A stretch of 64,000 nucleotides of DNA, taken from positions 1 through 64,000 of the forward strand of contig NZ_KQ948028.1 of NCBI RefSeq assembly GCF_001513965.1. The letters are read 5' to 3'. Positions 8,896 through 18,800 of this stretch are shown here, piece after piece (position 1 is the stretch's first letter; each line of letters opens with the position of its first letter). The translations under genes were made by a program, and so were the position numbers. This DNA is from Streptomyces cellostaticus (GTDB lineage: Bacteria; Actinomycetota; Actinomycetes; Streptomycetales; Streptomycetaceae). A model generated the notes under the pieces. The model was not told the origin of the DNA and made no database searches. It worked only from the letters and a program-made list of their open reading frames with translations.

Positions 8896-9957
8896 ATGCG
8901 CCTGAGAACCGTACTCGCCACCCTCACCGCCGGCCTGGCGGCGGCCACCTGTCTGACCGCCGCCGGGCCCGTCGGCGCCAACTCGGCCGGTAACAACGCC
9001 TGTTCGCCCACCGTCGCCATCGACCGCTTCTCCGACGCGCTCGACAAGACGACGTACGACGGCACCTTCGTGGGCAACTTCTCCGCCCTCGCGGTGGACC
9101 GGGACGGCTCGATCGCCGCCTTGGAGGACCGCTCCTCCCTCTTCGGCCTGGACCCGCGGACCCTCCAGCCGGTCTCGTCCGTCCACCTCGCCGACGAGAA
9201 GGGTGCCGACCTCGACTCCGAGGGGCTCGTCATCGACCTCCCCCACTCTCGGCCTCGCTCGAGCGGGGGGACCCCCATCGGCACCCTGCTGATCACCTCC
9301 GAGACCGAGCCGTCCGTCCGCCGCTACTCCCGCGACGGGAAGATCCTCGACCGCCTCCCGGTCCCGCCCTCCCTCCTGGTCGCCCCGGCCGGCCGCGCCA
9401 CCGCCAACCAGACCTTCGAGGGCCTGACCCTGCTGCCCGGCGGCCGCACCCTGCTCGCCTCCATGGAGGACGCGATCTCCGGGGACTCCGCCGGCATCGT
9501 CCGCTTCCAGACGTGGACCCGCCACCACGGCCGCTTCGAGCTCGCCGCCCAGTACGCCTACCGCACCGACCCCGGCCTCGGCGTCCCCGAGGTGCAGGCC
9601 ACCCCCGACGGCCGTCTCCTCGTCCTGGAACGCGGCTTCACCGCGGGCGTCGGCAACACCGTCCGCCTCTACCAGGCCGACCTCCGCCACGCCACGGACA
9701 CCAGCGGCATCGAGAACCTGACCGGCCAGGCGGACGTCCACCTGATCAGGAAGACCCTCCTCACCGACATCGCCACCTGCCCGTCCCTCGGCGCCACGGC
9801 CAAGCAGCCCCAGCCGAACCCCCTTCTCGACAACATCGAGGGCATGACGATCACGGGCCGCGACCACACCGGCCGCCTGAAGGTCCTGCTGGTCAGCGAC
9901 GACAACCAGAACCCGGCCCAGACGACCCGGTTCTATTACTTGCGGGTACGTGTCTGA
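8896..9957 (+). CDS. Secreted esterase-like protein of the phytase-like family
   Basis: A 353-residue protein with a signal peptide of about 30 residues (MRLRTVLATLTAGLAAATCL). The body matches the phytase-like/esterase-like beta-propeller family: FSALAVDRDG, LLITSETEPSVRRY, the TFEGLTLLPGG region, VLERGF, and NIEGM near the C-terminus. These proteins are thought to be secreted six-bladed propeller phosphatases or esterases; the substrate is unknown. A 14-residue insertion (about 115-128) coincides exactly with a 41-base interspersed element and interrupts a conserved strand pair. The start is supported by the signal peptide; the upstream region forms a hairpin instead of an open ribosome site. 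Confidence 0.82.
   Translation: MRLRTVLATLTAGLAAATCLTAAGPVGANSAGNNACSPTVAIDRFSDALDKTTYDGTFVGNFSALAVDRDGSIAALEDRSSLFGLDPRTLQPVSSVHLADEKGADLDSEGLVIDLPHSRPRSSGGTPIGTLLITSETEPSVRRYSRDGKILDRLPVPPSLLVAPAGRATANQTFEGLTLLPGGRTLLASMEDAISGDSAGIVRFQTWTRHHGRFELAAQYAYRTDPGLGVPEVQATPDGRLLVLERGFTAGVGNTVRLYQADLRHATDTSGIENLTGQADVHLIRKTLLTDIATCPSLGATAKQPQPNPLLDNIEGMTITGRDHTGRLKVLLVSDDNQNPAQTTRFYYLRVRV
9237..9277. repeat. Copy 2 of the 41-base interspersed element inside a gene
   Basis: Begins CCTCCCCCAC, centre GCTCGAGC, ends ACCCCCA; 34 of 41 bases match the copy at 5533-5573. It encodes the extra PHSRPRSSGG-type residues in the phytase-like protein without breaking the frame. Confidence 0.75.
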
Positions 9958-9984
9958 CGTCTGCCTTCGTTTTGTTGCAGAGGG

Positions 9985-10023
9985 ATGAAATCCGCTCCCC
10001 TCGACGTTGGTGCCTTCCGGTAG
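9985..10023 (+). CDS. Possible 12-residue leader peptide before the ABC exporter
   Basis: A short frame ATG to TAG encoding MKSAPLDVGAFR. Its last codons form the left arm of the hairpin that hides the ribosome site of the ABC exporter gene, and its stop lies in the loop. This is the layout of a translational attenuator. Against it, the AGAGGG upstream sits only one base from the ATG, so initiation may be weak. Speculative. Confidence 0.25.
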   Translation: MKSAPLDVGAFR

Positions 10024-10045
10024 AGCAGGTCTGACGGAAGGCACC
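10009..10045 (+). promoter_or_regulatory. Hairpin sequestering the Shine-Dalgarno of the ABC exporter
   Basis: Perfect 11-bp stem, GGTGCCTTCCG (10009-10019) with CGGAAGGCACC (10035-10045), and a 15-base loop. The right arm contains GGAAGG, the only good ribosome site for the GTG at 10049. It could also terminate the phytase-like transcript (stop at 9957). Confidence 0.6.
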
Positions 10046-10048
10046 GGC

Positions 10049-13000
10049 GTGGCAGCGCAACGGGGATGGGCACGACGGCTGGCGGGCTACGCCTGGCGGT
10101 ATCCGAAGGACGTCGTCCTGGCGCTCGGCTCCTCCCTTGCCGGAATGGCGGTCATGGCCGTCGTCCCGCTGATCACCAAGGTGATCATCGACGACGTGAT
10201 CGGCGACCACAGCCGCGCCATGACCCCTTGGGCCGGCGCCCTGATCGGCGCGGCCCTCCTCGTCTACGGCCTCACCTACATCCGCCGCTACTACGGCGGC
10301 CGTCTCGCCCTCGACGTCCAGCATGACCTGCGGACCGAGATGTACGCCACGATCACCCGCCTCGACGGCCGCCGCCAGGACGAGCTGTCCACCGGCCAGG
10401 TGGTCGGCCGTGCCACCAGCGACCTCCAGCTGATCCAGGGCCTGCTCTTCATGCTCCCGATGACCATCGGGAACGTCCTGCTCTTCCTGATCTCCCTGAT
10501 GATCATGGCGTGGCTGTCGCTGCCGCTGACCCTGGTCGCCCTGGCCGTCGCCCCGGCCCTCGGCTGGATCGCCAAGCGCAGCCGCAGCAAGCTGCACCCC
10601 GCCACCTGGTACGCGCAGGCCCAGGCCGCCGCCGTCGCGGGCGTGGTCGACGGCGCGGTGAGCGGCGTACGCGTGGTGAAGGGCTTCGGGCAGGAGGAGC
10701 AGGAGACCGGGAAGCTCAGGGAGGTCGGCCGCCGCCTCTTCGCGGGGCGGCTGCGCACCATACGCCTGAACAGCAGGTTCACCCCGGCCCTCCAGGCCGT
10801 CCCCGCCCTCGGTCAGGTCGCCATGCTGGCGCTCGGCGGCTGGCTGGCCGTGCGCGGGCACATCACCCTCGGCACCTTCGTCGCCTTCTCCACCTACCTC
10901 GCCCAGCTGGTCGGCCCGGTCCGCATGCTCGCCATGGTCCTCACGGTCGGCCAGCAGGCCCGCGCGGGCACCGAGCGCGTGCTGGAACTGATCGACACCG
11001 AGCCGTCGCTCACCGACGGCACCAAGGAACTCCCCGCCGACGCGCCCGCGAGCGTCGAGTTCGACGACGTGTCGTTCGGATACGCACACGAGCGCCCGGT
11101 TCTGGAGGGGCTCAGCTTCGAGATCCGGCCGGGCGAGACCCTCGCCGTCGTCGGCTCCTCCGGCTCCGGCAAGTCGACCGTCTCCCTCCTCCTGCCGCGC
11201 TTCTACGACGTCACCCGCGGCGCCGTCCTCATCGGCGGCCACGATGTACGCGAGCTGACCCTGGACTCGCTGCGGGCCGCGATCGGACTGGTGCCTGAAG
11301 ATTCGTTCCTCTTCTCGGACACCGTCCGCAGCAACATCGCCTACGGCCGCCCCGACGCCACCCAGGAGGAGATCGAGGCGGCCGCCCGCGCCGCCCAGGC
11401 GGATCGTTTCATCGCCGAGCTGCCCGGGGGCTACGACACCAAGGTCGGTGAGCACGGCCTGACCCTCTCCGGCGGCCAGCGTCAGCGCATCGCGCTCGCC
11501 CGCGCCCTGCTCACCGACCCGCGCCTGCTGGTCCTGGACGACGCGACCTCGGCCGTGGACGCCCGCGTGGAACACGAGATCCACGAGGCCCTGAAGCACG
11601 TCATGGAGGGCCGCACCACCCTCCTCATCGCGCACCGCCGCTCCACCCTCAACCTCGCCGACCGCATCGCCGTCCTCGACGGCGGCCGGCTCGCCGACCT
11701 CGGCACCCACGAGGAGCTCCAGGAGCGCTCCGCCCTCTACCGCCGCCTGCTCACCGACCCGGACGAGCTGGGCGGAGTCTCCCCGGGCCATGCCCGCCCG
11801 GCCCCGCCGCAGGAGGACACCTCCGTCCGCGAGGAGCTGGACGCCGAGTTCGACGCCGAGCGCGGGGTCACCCCGCGGCTGTGGACCGGCGACCGCGAGC
11901 CCAAGGACCAGGCTCTGTCGGGCACCCCGGCCACCCCCGAACTCCTCGCCCAGGTCGAGGCGCTGCCCGCGGCCACCGACACCCCCGACATCGACGAGGC
12001 CCGCGCGGTCCGCCCCGAGGACTCGTACGGCCTGCGCCGCCTCCTGCGCGGCTTCGGCCCGCCCCTGCTCGTCAGCCTGCTGCTGGTCGCCGTGGACGCG
12101 GGCGCGGGCCTGCTGCTGCCGGTGCTGATCCGGCACGGCATCGACCAGGGCGTCACGAAGATGGCCCTCGGCGCCGTATGGGCGGCCTCGCTGCTGGGCC
12201 TGCTCACGGTCCTCGTCCAGTGGACGGCGCAGACCGGCGAGACCCGGATGACCGGCCGCACCGGCGAACGCGTCCTCTACTCCCTGCGCCTGAAGATCTT
12301 CGCCCAGCTCCAGCGGCTCGGCCTCGACTACTACGAGCGCGAGCTGACCGGCCGGATCATGACGCGGATGACGACGGACGTCGACGCCCTGTCCACCTTC
12401 CTGCAGACCGGCCTGGTCACGGCGTTCGTCTCGGTCGTCACCTTCTTCGGCATCATGGTCGTCCTGCTGGTGATCGACGTCCAGCTCGCCCTCGTCGTCT
12501 TCGCCACCCTGCCCCCGCTGATCATCGCCACCTTCTTCTTCCGCCGGGCGAGCGTGAAGGCGTACGAACTCGCCCGCGAGCGCGTGTCGTTGGTGAACGC
12601 GGACCTGCAGGAGTCGGTTGCGGGCCTGCGGATCGTCCAGGCCTTCCGGCGCGAGCAGGACGGCGGCCGCCGCTTTGCCGAGCGCAGTGACAGCTACCGG
12701 CGTGCCCGCATCCGGGGCCAGTGGCTGATATCCATCTACTTCCCGTTCGTCCAGCTGCTGTCCTCGGTCGCGTCGGCGGCCGTGCTGACAGCGGGCGCGA
12801 GCCGGGTGGAGGCCGCCACCCTGACCACCGGCGCCCTGGTCGCCTACCTCCTCTACATCGACCTGTTCTTCGCCCCGGTCCAGCAGCTCTCCCAGGTCTT
12901 CGACGGCTACCAGCAGGCCACGGTCTCGCTGGGCCGCATCCAGGAACTGCTGCGCGAGCCCACCTCCACCAAGTCCGCCGACGAACCCCTCGACGTTCTC

Positions 13001-13768
13001 TCCCTGCGCGGCGACATCGCCTTCGAGGACGTGCACTTCGCGTACGGCGACGAGGAGGAGGCGCTGACGGGCATCGACCTGACGGTCCCCGCCGGGCAGA
13101 CGGTGGCCTTCGTCGGCGAGACGGGCGCCGGCAAGTCGACCCTCGTCAAGCTGGTGGCCCGCTTCTACGACCCCACCGCCGGCCGGGTCACCGTCGACGG
13201 CACGGACCTGCGCACCCTGGACCTGACCTCGTACCGCCACCGCCTCGGAGTCGTCCCGCAGGAGGCGTACCTCTTCCAGGGCACCATCCGCGACGCCATC
13301 GCCTACGGCCGCCCGGACGCCACCGACGCCGAGGTCGAGGCGGCCGCGCGGGCGGTCGGCGCGCACGAGATGATCGCCACCCTCGACGGCGGCTACCTGC
13401 ACGAGGTCGCCGAGCGCGGCCGCAACCTCTCGGCCGGCCAGCGCCAGCTGATCGCACTCGCCCGCGCCGAACTGGTCGACCCCGACGTCCTCCTCCTCGA
13501 CGAGGCCACGGCCGCCCTCGACCTGGCCACGGAGGCCCAGGTCAACCAGGCCACCGACCGCCTGGCGGGCCGCCGTACGACGCTGGTGGTCGCCCACCGG
13601 CTGACCACGGCCGCCCGCGCGGACCGGGTGGTGGTGATGGACCACGGCCGGGTGGCGGAGGACGGCACCCACGAGCAGCTCCTGGCCCGCGGCGGCCGCT
13701 ACGCCGAGCTGTGGCGGGCCTTCGTCGGCCAGGCCGAACCGGAGGAACCGGTCGGCGTGTCCCACTGA
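10049..13768 (+). CDS. Fused heterodimer-type ABC exporter (TMD-NBD-TMD-NBD)
   Basis: A 1239-residue single-chain ABC exporter, equivalent to two half-transporters joined head to tail. First Walker A at 369-376 (GSSGSGKS) and first signature LSGGQ; second Walker A at 1023-1030 (GETGAGKS) and second signature LSAGQ. The first Walker B ends in Asp (D498) where the catalytic Glu should be, while the second has E1152. With the altered LSAGQ this predicts one degenerate and one active ATP site, as in heterodimeric exporters of the BmrCD or TM287/288 type. The linker between halves (about 580-660) is acidic and poorly conserved. Likely multidrug or lipid export; substrate unknown. The GTG start at 10049 was chosen for the GGAAGG seven bases upstream; a TTG at 10007 is possible. 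Confidence 0.9.
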   Translation: MAAQRGWARRLAGYAWRYPKDVVLALGSSLAGMAVMAVVPLITKVIIDDVIGDHSRAMTPWAGALIGAALLVYGLTYIRRYYGGRLALDVQHDLRTEMYATITRLDGRRQDELSTGQVVGRATSDLQLIQGLLFMLPMTIGNVLLFLISLMIMAWLSLPLTLVALAVAPALGWIAKRSRSKLHPATWYAQAQAAAVAGVVDGAVSGVRVVKGFGQEEQETGKLREVGRRLFAGRLRTIRLNSRFTPALQAVPALGQVAMLALGGWLAVRGHITLGTFVAFSTYLAQLVGPVRMLAMVLTVGQQARAGTERVLELIDTEPSLTDGTKELPADAPASVEFDDVSFGYAHERPVLEGLSFEIRPGETLAVVGSSGSGKSTVSLLLPRFYDVTRGAVLIGGHDVRELTLDSLRAAIGLVPEDSFLFSDTVRSNIAYGRPDATQEEIEAAARAAQADRFIAELPGGYDTKVGEHGLTLSGGQRQRIALARALLTDPRLLVLDDATSAVDARVEHEIHEALKHVMEGRTTLLIAHRRSTLNLADRIAVLDGGRLADLGTHEELQERSALYRRLLTDPDELGGVSPGHARPAPPQEDTSVREELDAEFDAERGVTPRLWTGDREPKDQALSGTPATPELLAQVEALPAATDTPDIDEARAVRPEDSYGLRRLLRGFGPPLLVSLLLVAVDAGAGLLLPVLIRHGIDQGVTKMALGAVWAASLLGLLTVLVQWTAQTGETRMTGRTGERVLYSLRLKIFAQLQRLGLDYYERELTGRIMTRMTTDVDALSTFLQTGLVTAFVSVVTFFGIMVVLLVIDVQLALVVFATLPPLIIATFFFRRASVKAYELARERVSLVNADLQESVAGLRIVQAFRREQDGGRRFAERSDSYRRARIRGQWLISIYFPFVQLLSSVASAAVLTAGASRVEAATLTTGALVAYLLYIDLFFAPVQQLSQVFDGYQQATVSLGRIQELLREPTSTKSADEPLDVLSLRGDIAFEDVHFAYGDEEEALTGIDLTVPAGQTVAFVGETGAGKSTLVKLVARFYDPTAGRVTVDGTDLRTLDLTSYRHRLGVVPQEAYLFQGTIRDAIAYGRPDATDAEVEAAARAVGAHEMIATLDGGYLHEVAERGRNLSAGQRQLIALARAELVDPDVLLLDEATAALDLATEAQVNQATDRLAGRRTTLVVAHRLTTAARADRVVVMDHGRVAEDGTHEQLLARGGRYAELWRAFVGQAEPEEPVGVSH

Positions 13769-13888
13769 CGGCGTCCCGGCCCGGCGGCACGTTCTGCTGA
13801 CGGTCGTGCAACCATCCGGCACATGTCGTGCGTCCGTACATCAGTACGGTCATCGATCAGGTATGGCGGCGGTGCGGGGAGGACAACA

Positions 13889-14281
13889 GTGGACAGTGGT
13901 GCGATACGTCGGCGCCTGGCGCTCGGAGCGGCGGTGCTGGCCGCGTCCGCCGGGCTCGCCCTCGCGGTACCCGGCAGCGCCCAGGCGGCGACCGCCGGCT
14001 CCTGCGCCGGGCGCCAGGTGCGGACCCTGCCCTTCAGCACGGGCATCGTGCACGTCTACAAGCGCGACGGCTACGTCTGCGCCGTCACCGTCGCCCGCAA
14101 TCCCGGGGCCAAGCGCGTGATGTCGCTCAGTGTGCAGGCGCGCGGGAACCGGCCGGTCGTGGACAAGGGCACGTTCAGGCAGCTGGCGGGCCCGGTGACG
14201 GTCCACGCCGGGAACCGCTGCGTGTGGGTGAAGGGTTCGGTGGGCCGCGATTCGGTCAGTTCCGGCTGGATCCTGTGCTGA
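13889..14281 (+). CDS. Small secreted protein
   Basis: A 130-residue protein with an N-terminal export signal (RRRLALGAAVLAASAG, cleavage probably after AQA). The mature part, about 100 residues, is rich in beta-prone segments and has four Cys that could form two disulfides; it ends WILC. GGGGAGGA precedes the GTG by an ideal distance. I recognise no family beyond generic Streptomyces secreted proteins. Confidence 0.75.
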   Translation: MDSGAIRRRLALGAAVLAASAGLALAVPGSAQAATAGSCAGRQVRTLPFSTGIVHVYKRDGYVCAVTVARNPGAKRVMSLSVQARGNRPVVDKGTFRQLAGPVTVHAGNRCVWVKGSVGRDSVSSGWILC

Positions 14282-14368
14282 TCGCGTTAACCTTCCAACC
14301 TCCCCTGGTGTGACGGCTGTTGCTCGGATAGCTTCCGGCGCACATCTGTCACACAGGGGAGAGTGCGC

Positions 14369-15802
14369 ATGCGCAAGGCGCTCAGATGGCTGCTGGCGCT
14401 CACGGTGTTCATAGGCACGCTGAGCACGGCGGGCGCGGCCACCGCCGCACAGTCCGCACAGTCAGGGCCCACCGACATCAAGGACCGGCTCCTTTCCATA
14501 CCCGGCATGAGCCTGGTCCAGGAGAAGCCGTACCCCGGCTACCGCTACTTCGTCCTGAACTACACCCAGCCGATCGACCACCGCCACCCGGACCGCGGCA
14601 CGTTCCAGCAGCGCATCACCGTGCTGCACAAGGACGTCTCGCGCCCCACGGTCTTCTACACCAGCGGCTACAACGTCTCCACGACCCCGTCCCGCCGCGA
14701 GCCCACCCAGATCGTGGACGGCAACCAGGTCTCCCTGGAGTACCGCTTCTTCACGCCGTCCCGCCCCGACCCGGCCGACTGGTCCAAGCTGGACATCTGG
14801 CAGGCGGCGAGCGACCAGCACCGCGTCTACGAGGCCCTCAAGCCGGTCTACTCCGCCAACTGGCTGGCCACCGGCGGCTCCAAGGGCGGCATGACCGCCA
14901 CCTACTACGAGCGCTTCTACCCGCACGACATGGACGGCGTCGTCGCCTACGTCGCCCCCAACGACGTCGTCAACAACGAGGACTCGGCCTACGACCGCTT
15001 CTTCACCACCGTCGGCACCCAGCAGTGCCGGGACCGGCTGAACGCCGTCCAGCGCGAGGCCCTGGTGCGCCGCGAGCCACTGGAGGCGAAGTACGCGAAG
15101 TTCGCCGCTGAGGGGGGCTACACCTTCGACACCGTCGGCAGCCTGGACAAGGCCTACGAGGCGGTCGTCCTCGACTACGTCTGGAGCTTTTGGCAGTACA
15201 GCCTGCTGAAGGACTGCGACTCCGTCCCGGCGGACGCGGCAACCGCGACGGACGAGGCGATCTGGAACTCGGTCGACACCATCTCCGGCTTCTCGGCCTA
15301 CACCGACCAGGGCCTGGAGCAGTACACGCCGTACTACTACCAGGCGGGCACCCAGCTGGGCGCTCCGACGATCCACTTCCCGTACATCGACCGGAAGTTG
15401 ATCCGCTACGGCTACCAGCCCCCGCGCAACTACGTCCCCCGCTCCATCCCGATGCGCTGGCAGCCCGGTGTGATGCGGGACGTGGACACATGGGTCCGCC
15501 ACCACGCGCAGCACATGCTGTTCGTCTACGGCCAGAACGACCCGTGGGGGTCGGAGCGGTTCCGGTTGGGGGCGGGGGCGCGTGACTCGTATGTCTTCAC
15601 GGCGCCCGGGTTGAATCACGGGGCGAATGTGGCGGGGTTGGCGGCCGAGGAGAAGGCCCTGGCGACGGTGCGGATTCTGGAGTGGGCGGGGGTTGCGTCG
15701 TCCGCGGTCGAGAAGAACCCGTCTGCGGCGAAGCCGCTCGCGCGCTACGACTCCAAGCTGGATGTACGGGACGTGGAGCGCGAGCCCGCGCTGCGGCCGT
15801 AG
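14369..15802 (+). CDS. Secreted S37 family prolyl tri/tetrapeptidyl aminopeptidase-like protease
   Basis: A 477-residue protein with a signal peptide ending near AATAA. It matches the Streptomyces PS-10/S37 peptidase family, which removes short peptides from the N-termini of proteins outside the cell. The nucleophile is S171 in GGSKGG of an alpha/beta-hydrolase fold; conserved blocks include YFVLNYTQPIDH near the N-terminus, YVAPND, LFVYGQNDPWG (Asp of the triad) and a late GLNHG (His). AGGGGAG lies upstream of the ATG; a GTG six bases earlier is an alternative. Convergent with the nSTAND gene, with a shared terminator between them. Confidence 0.88.
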   Translation: MRKALRWLLALTVFIGTLSTAGAATAAQSAQSGPTDIKDRLLSIPGMSLVQEKPYPGYRYFVLNYTQPIDHRHPDRGTFQQRITVLHKDVSRPTVFYTSGYNVSTTPSRREPTQIVDGNQVSLEYRFFTPSRPDPADWSKLDIWQAASDQHRVYEALKPVYSANWLATGGSKGGMTATYYERFYPHDMDGVVAYVAPNDVVNNEDSAYDRFFTTVGTQQCRDRLNAVQREALVRREPLEAKYAKFAAEGGYTFDTVGSLDKAYEAVVLDYVWSFWQYSLLKDCDSVPADAATATDEAIWNSVDTISGFSAYTDQGLEQYTPYYYQAGTQLGAPTIHFPYIDRKLIRYGYQPPRNYVPRSIPMRWQPGVMRDVDTWVRHHAQHMLFVYGQNDPWGSERFRLGAGARDSYVFTAPGLNHGANVAGLAAEEKALATVRILEWAGVASSAVEKNPSAAKPLARYDSKLDVRDVEREPALRP

Positions 15803-15821
15803 CGCCGATCCGACACCAGCT

Positions 15822-15855
15822 GACGGCGGGGGCCGCCTGGGCGGACCCCGCCGTC
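15822..15855. terminator. Hairpin between convergent genes
   Basis: Perfect 10-bp stem (GACGGCGGGG with CCCCGCCGTC) and a 14-base loop in the 57-base gap between the S37 peptidase and the convergent WD40 gene. Confidence 0.75.
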
Positions 15856-15859
15856 CTGG

Positions 15860-18800
15860 TTATGGGTGGGTTGGGCAGACGGGGCCTGCTGATTGGCCTG
15901 GGAGGTAGGCGGTCCGTTCCTGCGAGGTCAGGTCCCGGTTGACGGCGCGGCAGATCTTCTGAATTGCTTCCGCGGGTTCAGGAAGGGCGACATGCCACAG
16001 ATGCACTGTCTTGTCGCCGCTGCCCGAGGCGAGGATACGGCCGTCAGGACTGAACGCCACTGAAGTCACCTCGTCGGTGTGCTGCCCCAGCAGGGTCATG
16101 CGGCTCTTGCCCGTGGCGACGTCCCACAGGCCCGTGGTCCAGTCGAAGTCAGCGGTGGCGAGGGTGTGGCCGTCGGGACTGAATGCCACCGACTCCGCAC
16201 GGCCGGTACGCCCGGCCAGGGTGGTCCGGGTCTTGCGGGTGGAGGCGTCCCACAACCGCACGGTGTAGTCACCGATGGCGGTGGCGAGGGTGCGGCCGTC
16301 GGGGCTGAACGCCACGTCGTCCACCTGGTCGGGGGTGGCGATGGTACGTGCCTTGCTGGTGGTGACATCCCACAGGCGTGCAGTCTTGTCGACGCTTCCG
16401 GTGGCGAGGGTGTGGCCGTCGGGGCTGAACGCAACGGAGAACACCGCGTCGGTGTGCCCGGCGAGCTTGGTGCGTGGTTTGCCGGTGGCGGCATCCCACA
16501 ACCGCACCGTGCCGTCGCGGCCGCCGGTGGCAAGTGTGTGGCCGTCGGGGCTGAACGCCACCGAGTGCAGCGGCGTGGTGTCGCTCAGGGGGTTGGTGCG
16601 GGGTTTGCCGGTAGTGGCGTCCCACAGCCGCGCGGTGCCGTCTGCGCCGGCGGTGGCGACTGTATGGCCGTCGGGGCTGAACGCGACCCCGAGTACCAGG
16701 TCATCGTGCCCGCGAAGAATGAGGCGTTGCTTTCCGGTGGTGACGTCCCACAGGCGTGCGGTTTCGTCAGCACTGGAGCTGGCGAGAGTCTTGCCGTCAG
16801 GGCTGAAGGCCACCGAGTAGACCAGGCCGGTGTGCCCGACCAGGGACGTGTCACCGCCGGTGGTGACGTTCCACAGGCGTGCGGTCTTGTCGTCACTTCC
16901 GGTGGCGAGGGTGCGGCCGTCGGGGCTGAACGCCACCGAATTCACCGCGTCGGTATGACCGATCAGCGACCCGCTCATCGCACCGGTGGTGACATCCCAC
17001 AGCCGCGTGAGGCGATTGGTGCCGGCGATGGCGAGGGTGCGGCCGTCGGGGCTGAACGCCACGGAGAGCGCCGTGCCGGTGAGCACGTCCACCTTGGTGC
17101 GGGGTTCGCCGGTGGTGGCGTCCCACAGCTGCATGGCGCCATCACCACCGCCGGTGGCGAGGGTGCGGCCGTCGGGGCTGAACGCGACCGAGACCACCTG
17201 GGCGGTGTGGCCGGTGAGCTGGATGCGGGGTTTGCCGGTGTTGGCGTCCCACAGCCGTGCGGTGCCGTCTGCGCTGGCGGTGGCGACGGTGTGGCCGTCG
17301 GGGCTGAACGCGACGGAGAACACCGTGTCGGTGTGGCCGGTGAGCTGGGTGCGGGGTTTGCCGGTGTTGGCGTCCCACAGCCGTGCGGTGCCGTCTGCGC
17401 TGGCGGTGGCGACGGTGTGGCCGTCGGGGCTGAACGCGACGGAGAACACAGTGTTGGTGTGTCCGGTCAGGGGGGTGCGGGGTTTGCCGGTGGCGGCATC
17501 CCACAGCCACGCGCTGTAGGAACTCCCGGTCGCGATGGTGTTGCCGTCAGGGCTGAACGCCACCGAGTTCACCTCGCCAGAAAGACCGGTGAGCCTGGTG
17601 CGGGTTGTGCCGGTCGCGGTATCCCACACGCGCACGGTGCCGTCGGAACTCCCGGTGGCGAGGGTGTGGCTGTCGGAGCTGAACGCCACCGAGTTCACCG
17701 CATCGGCGTGCCCGAGCAGGCGCCGGCCCAGTGGGAGGTACGCGTCGGTCCGCAGCCTTGCGAGAGACTCGGCCGTGTGGCTGGTGCGGTATGCCTGGAC
17801 GGCCAGCAGTGAGGAGAGTTCGGGGTTTACGTCGATGAGTGTGCCGGACTGGGTGGCGAGGAGCCGGGAAAGGGCGGCCTGCCGTTCACCGAGCGCCGTC
17901 CGCCGCTGCCAGATCGCCCCCGCACCGCCCAGGAGCGCCAGCACCAGCAACGTCGCCAGCACGGTGATGAGGCGTCTGCGCCGCTGAGCGATCGCCTCTT
18001 GGCGTTGCCGGCTCGCGGTGAGGAAGGCCGCGATGTCATCCGGCAGACCACGACGCCGCGACCACTCGACACCCTCCGCCAGCGCCGTCCCCGCGAGCAG
18101 ATCCCCCGGATCGCGCTTCTCGGCCCACCGCAGCTGCCGTTCACGCGTGCGGTCCAGCCACTCATGGAACCGGTGATCCTGGCGTACCCACTCCCGCAGT
18201 GTGCCCCAGTCACGGATGAGCGCGTCATGGATCAGTTCCGCCACCGGTTCACCCGGCGGCGCATCGGGGCGGTGCGGATCGCGGAGTGTCTGTGTGGTGA
18301 TGATGCGATGGCGGGCGAGCGCGGCGATGACGGCGTCGACGTCGCCGTCGGGTGTGCTGTCCGGCCCGGCCGCCAGGTCGCGCAGGTCGTCCAGGGGCAC
18401 CTGCGCGCGCACGGCGGGGGTACGGCGACTGAGGTCCGCAGGGCGCACCAGGGAGGTGAGGATGCGCCTCGCGATGTGCTGCTGATCGGGCGACAGTTCC
18501 TCCAGGGCGCTGTCGCACCAGGTGGTCAGGCTTCCGGTGACCGCTCCGATGCGCCGGTATTCCTCATGGGTGAGGAACCCGTCCTTCCGCCGGAGCCACA
18601 ACTGCTTGAGCGTCATCTCCAGCAGCGGCAGCACGGTGACCGGTGCCTGCCGGGTCGCCGCTGCTTCGGGGCTGGTCTCCAGGACGTCGCTGATGATCTG
18701 CTCGGGCAGTCCCGGCTGGAAGCGGAGTCCCACGTCCCGGGCGGGCAGCACGATGATGTCGTGCAGGTCCTCCTGGCTCAGCGTGCCCGGCACATTGAGG

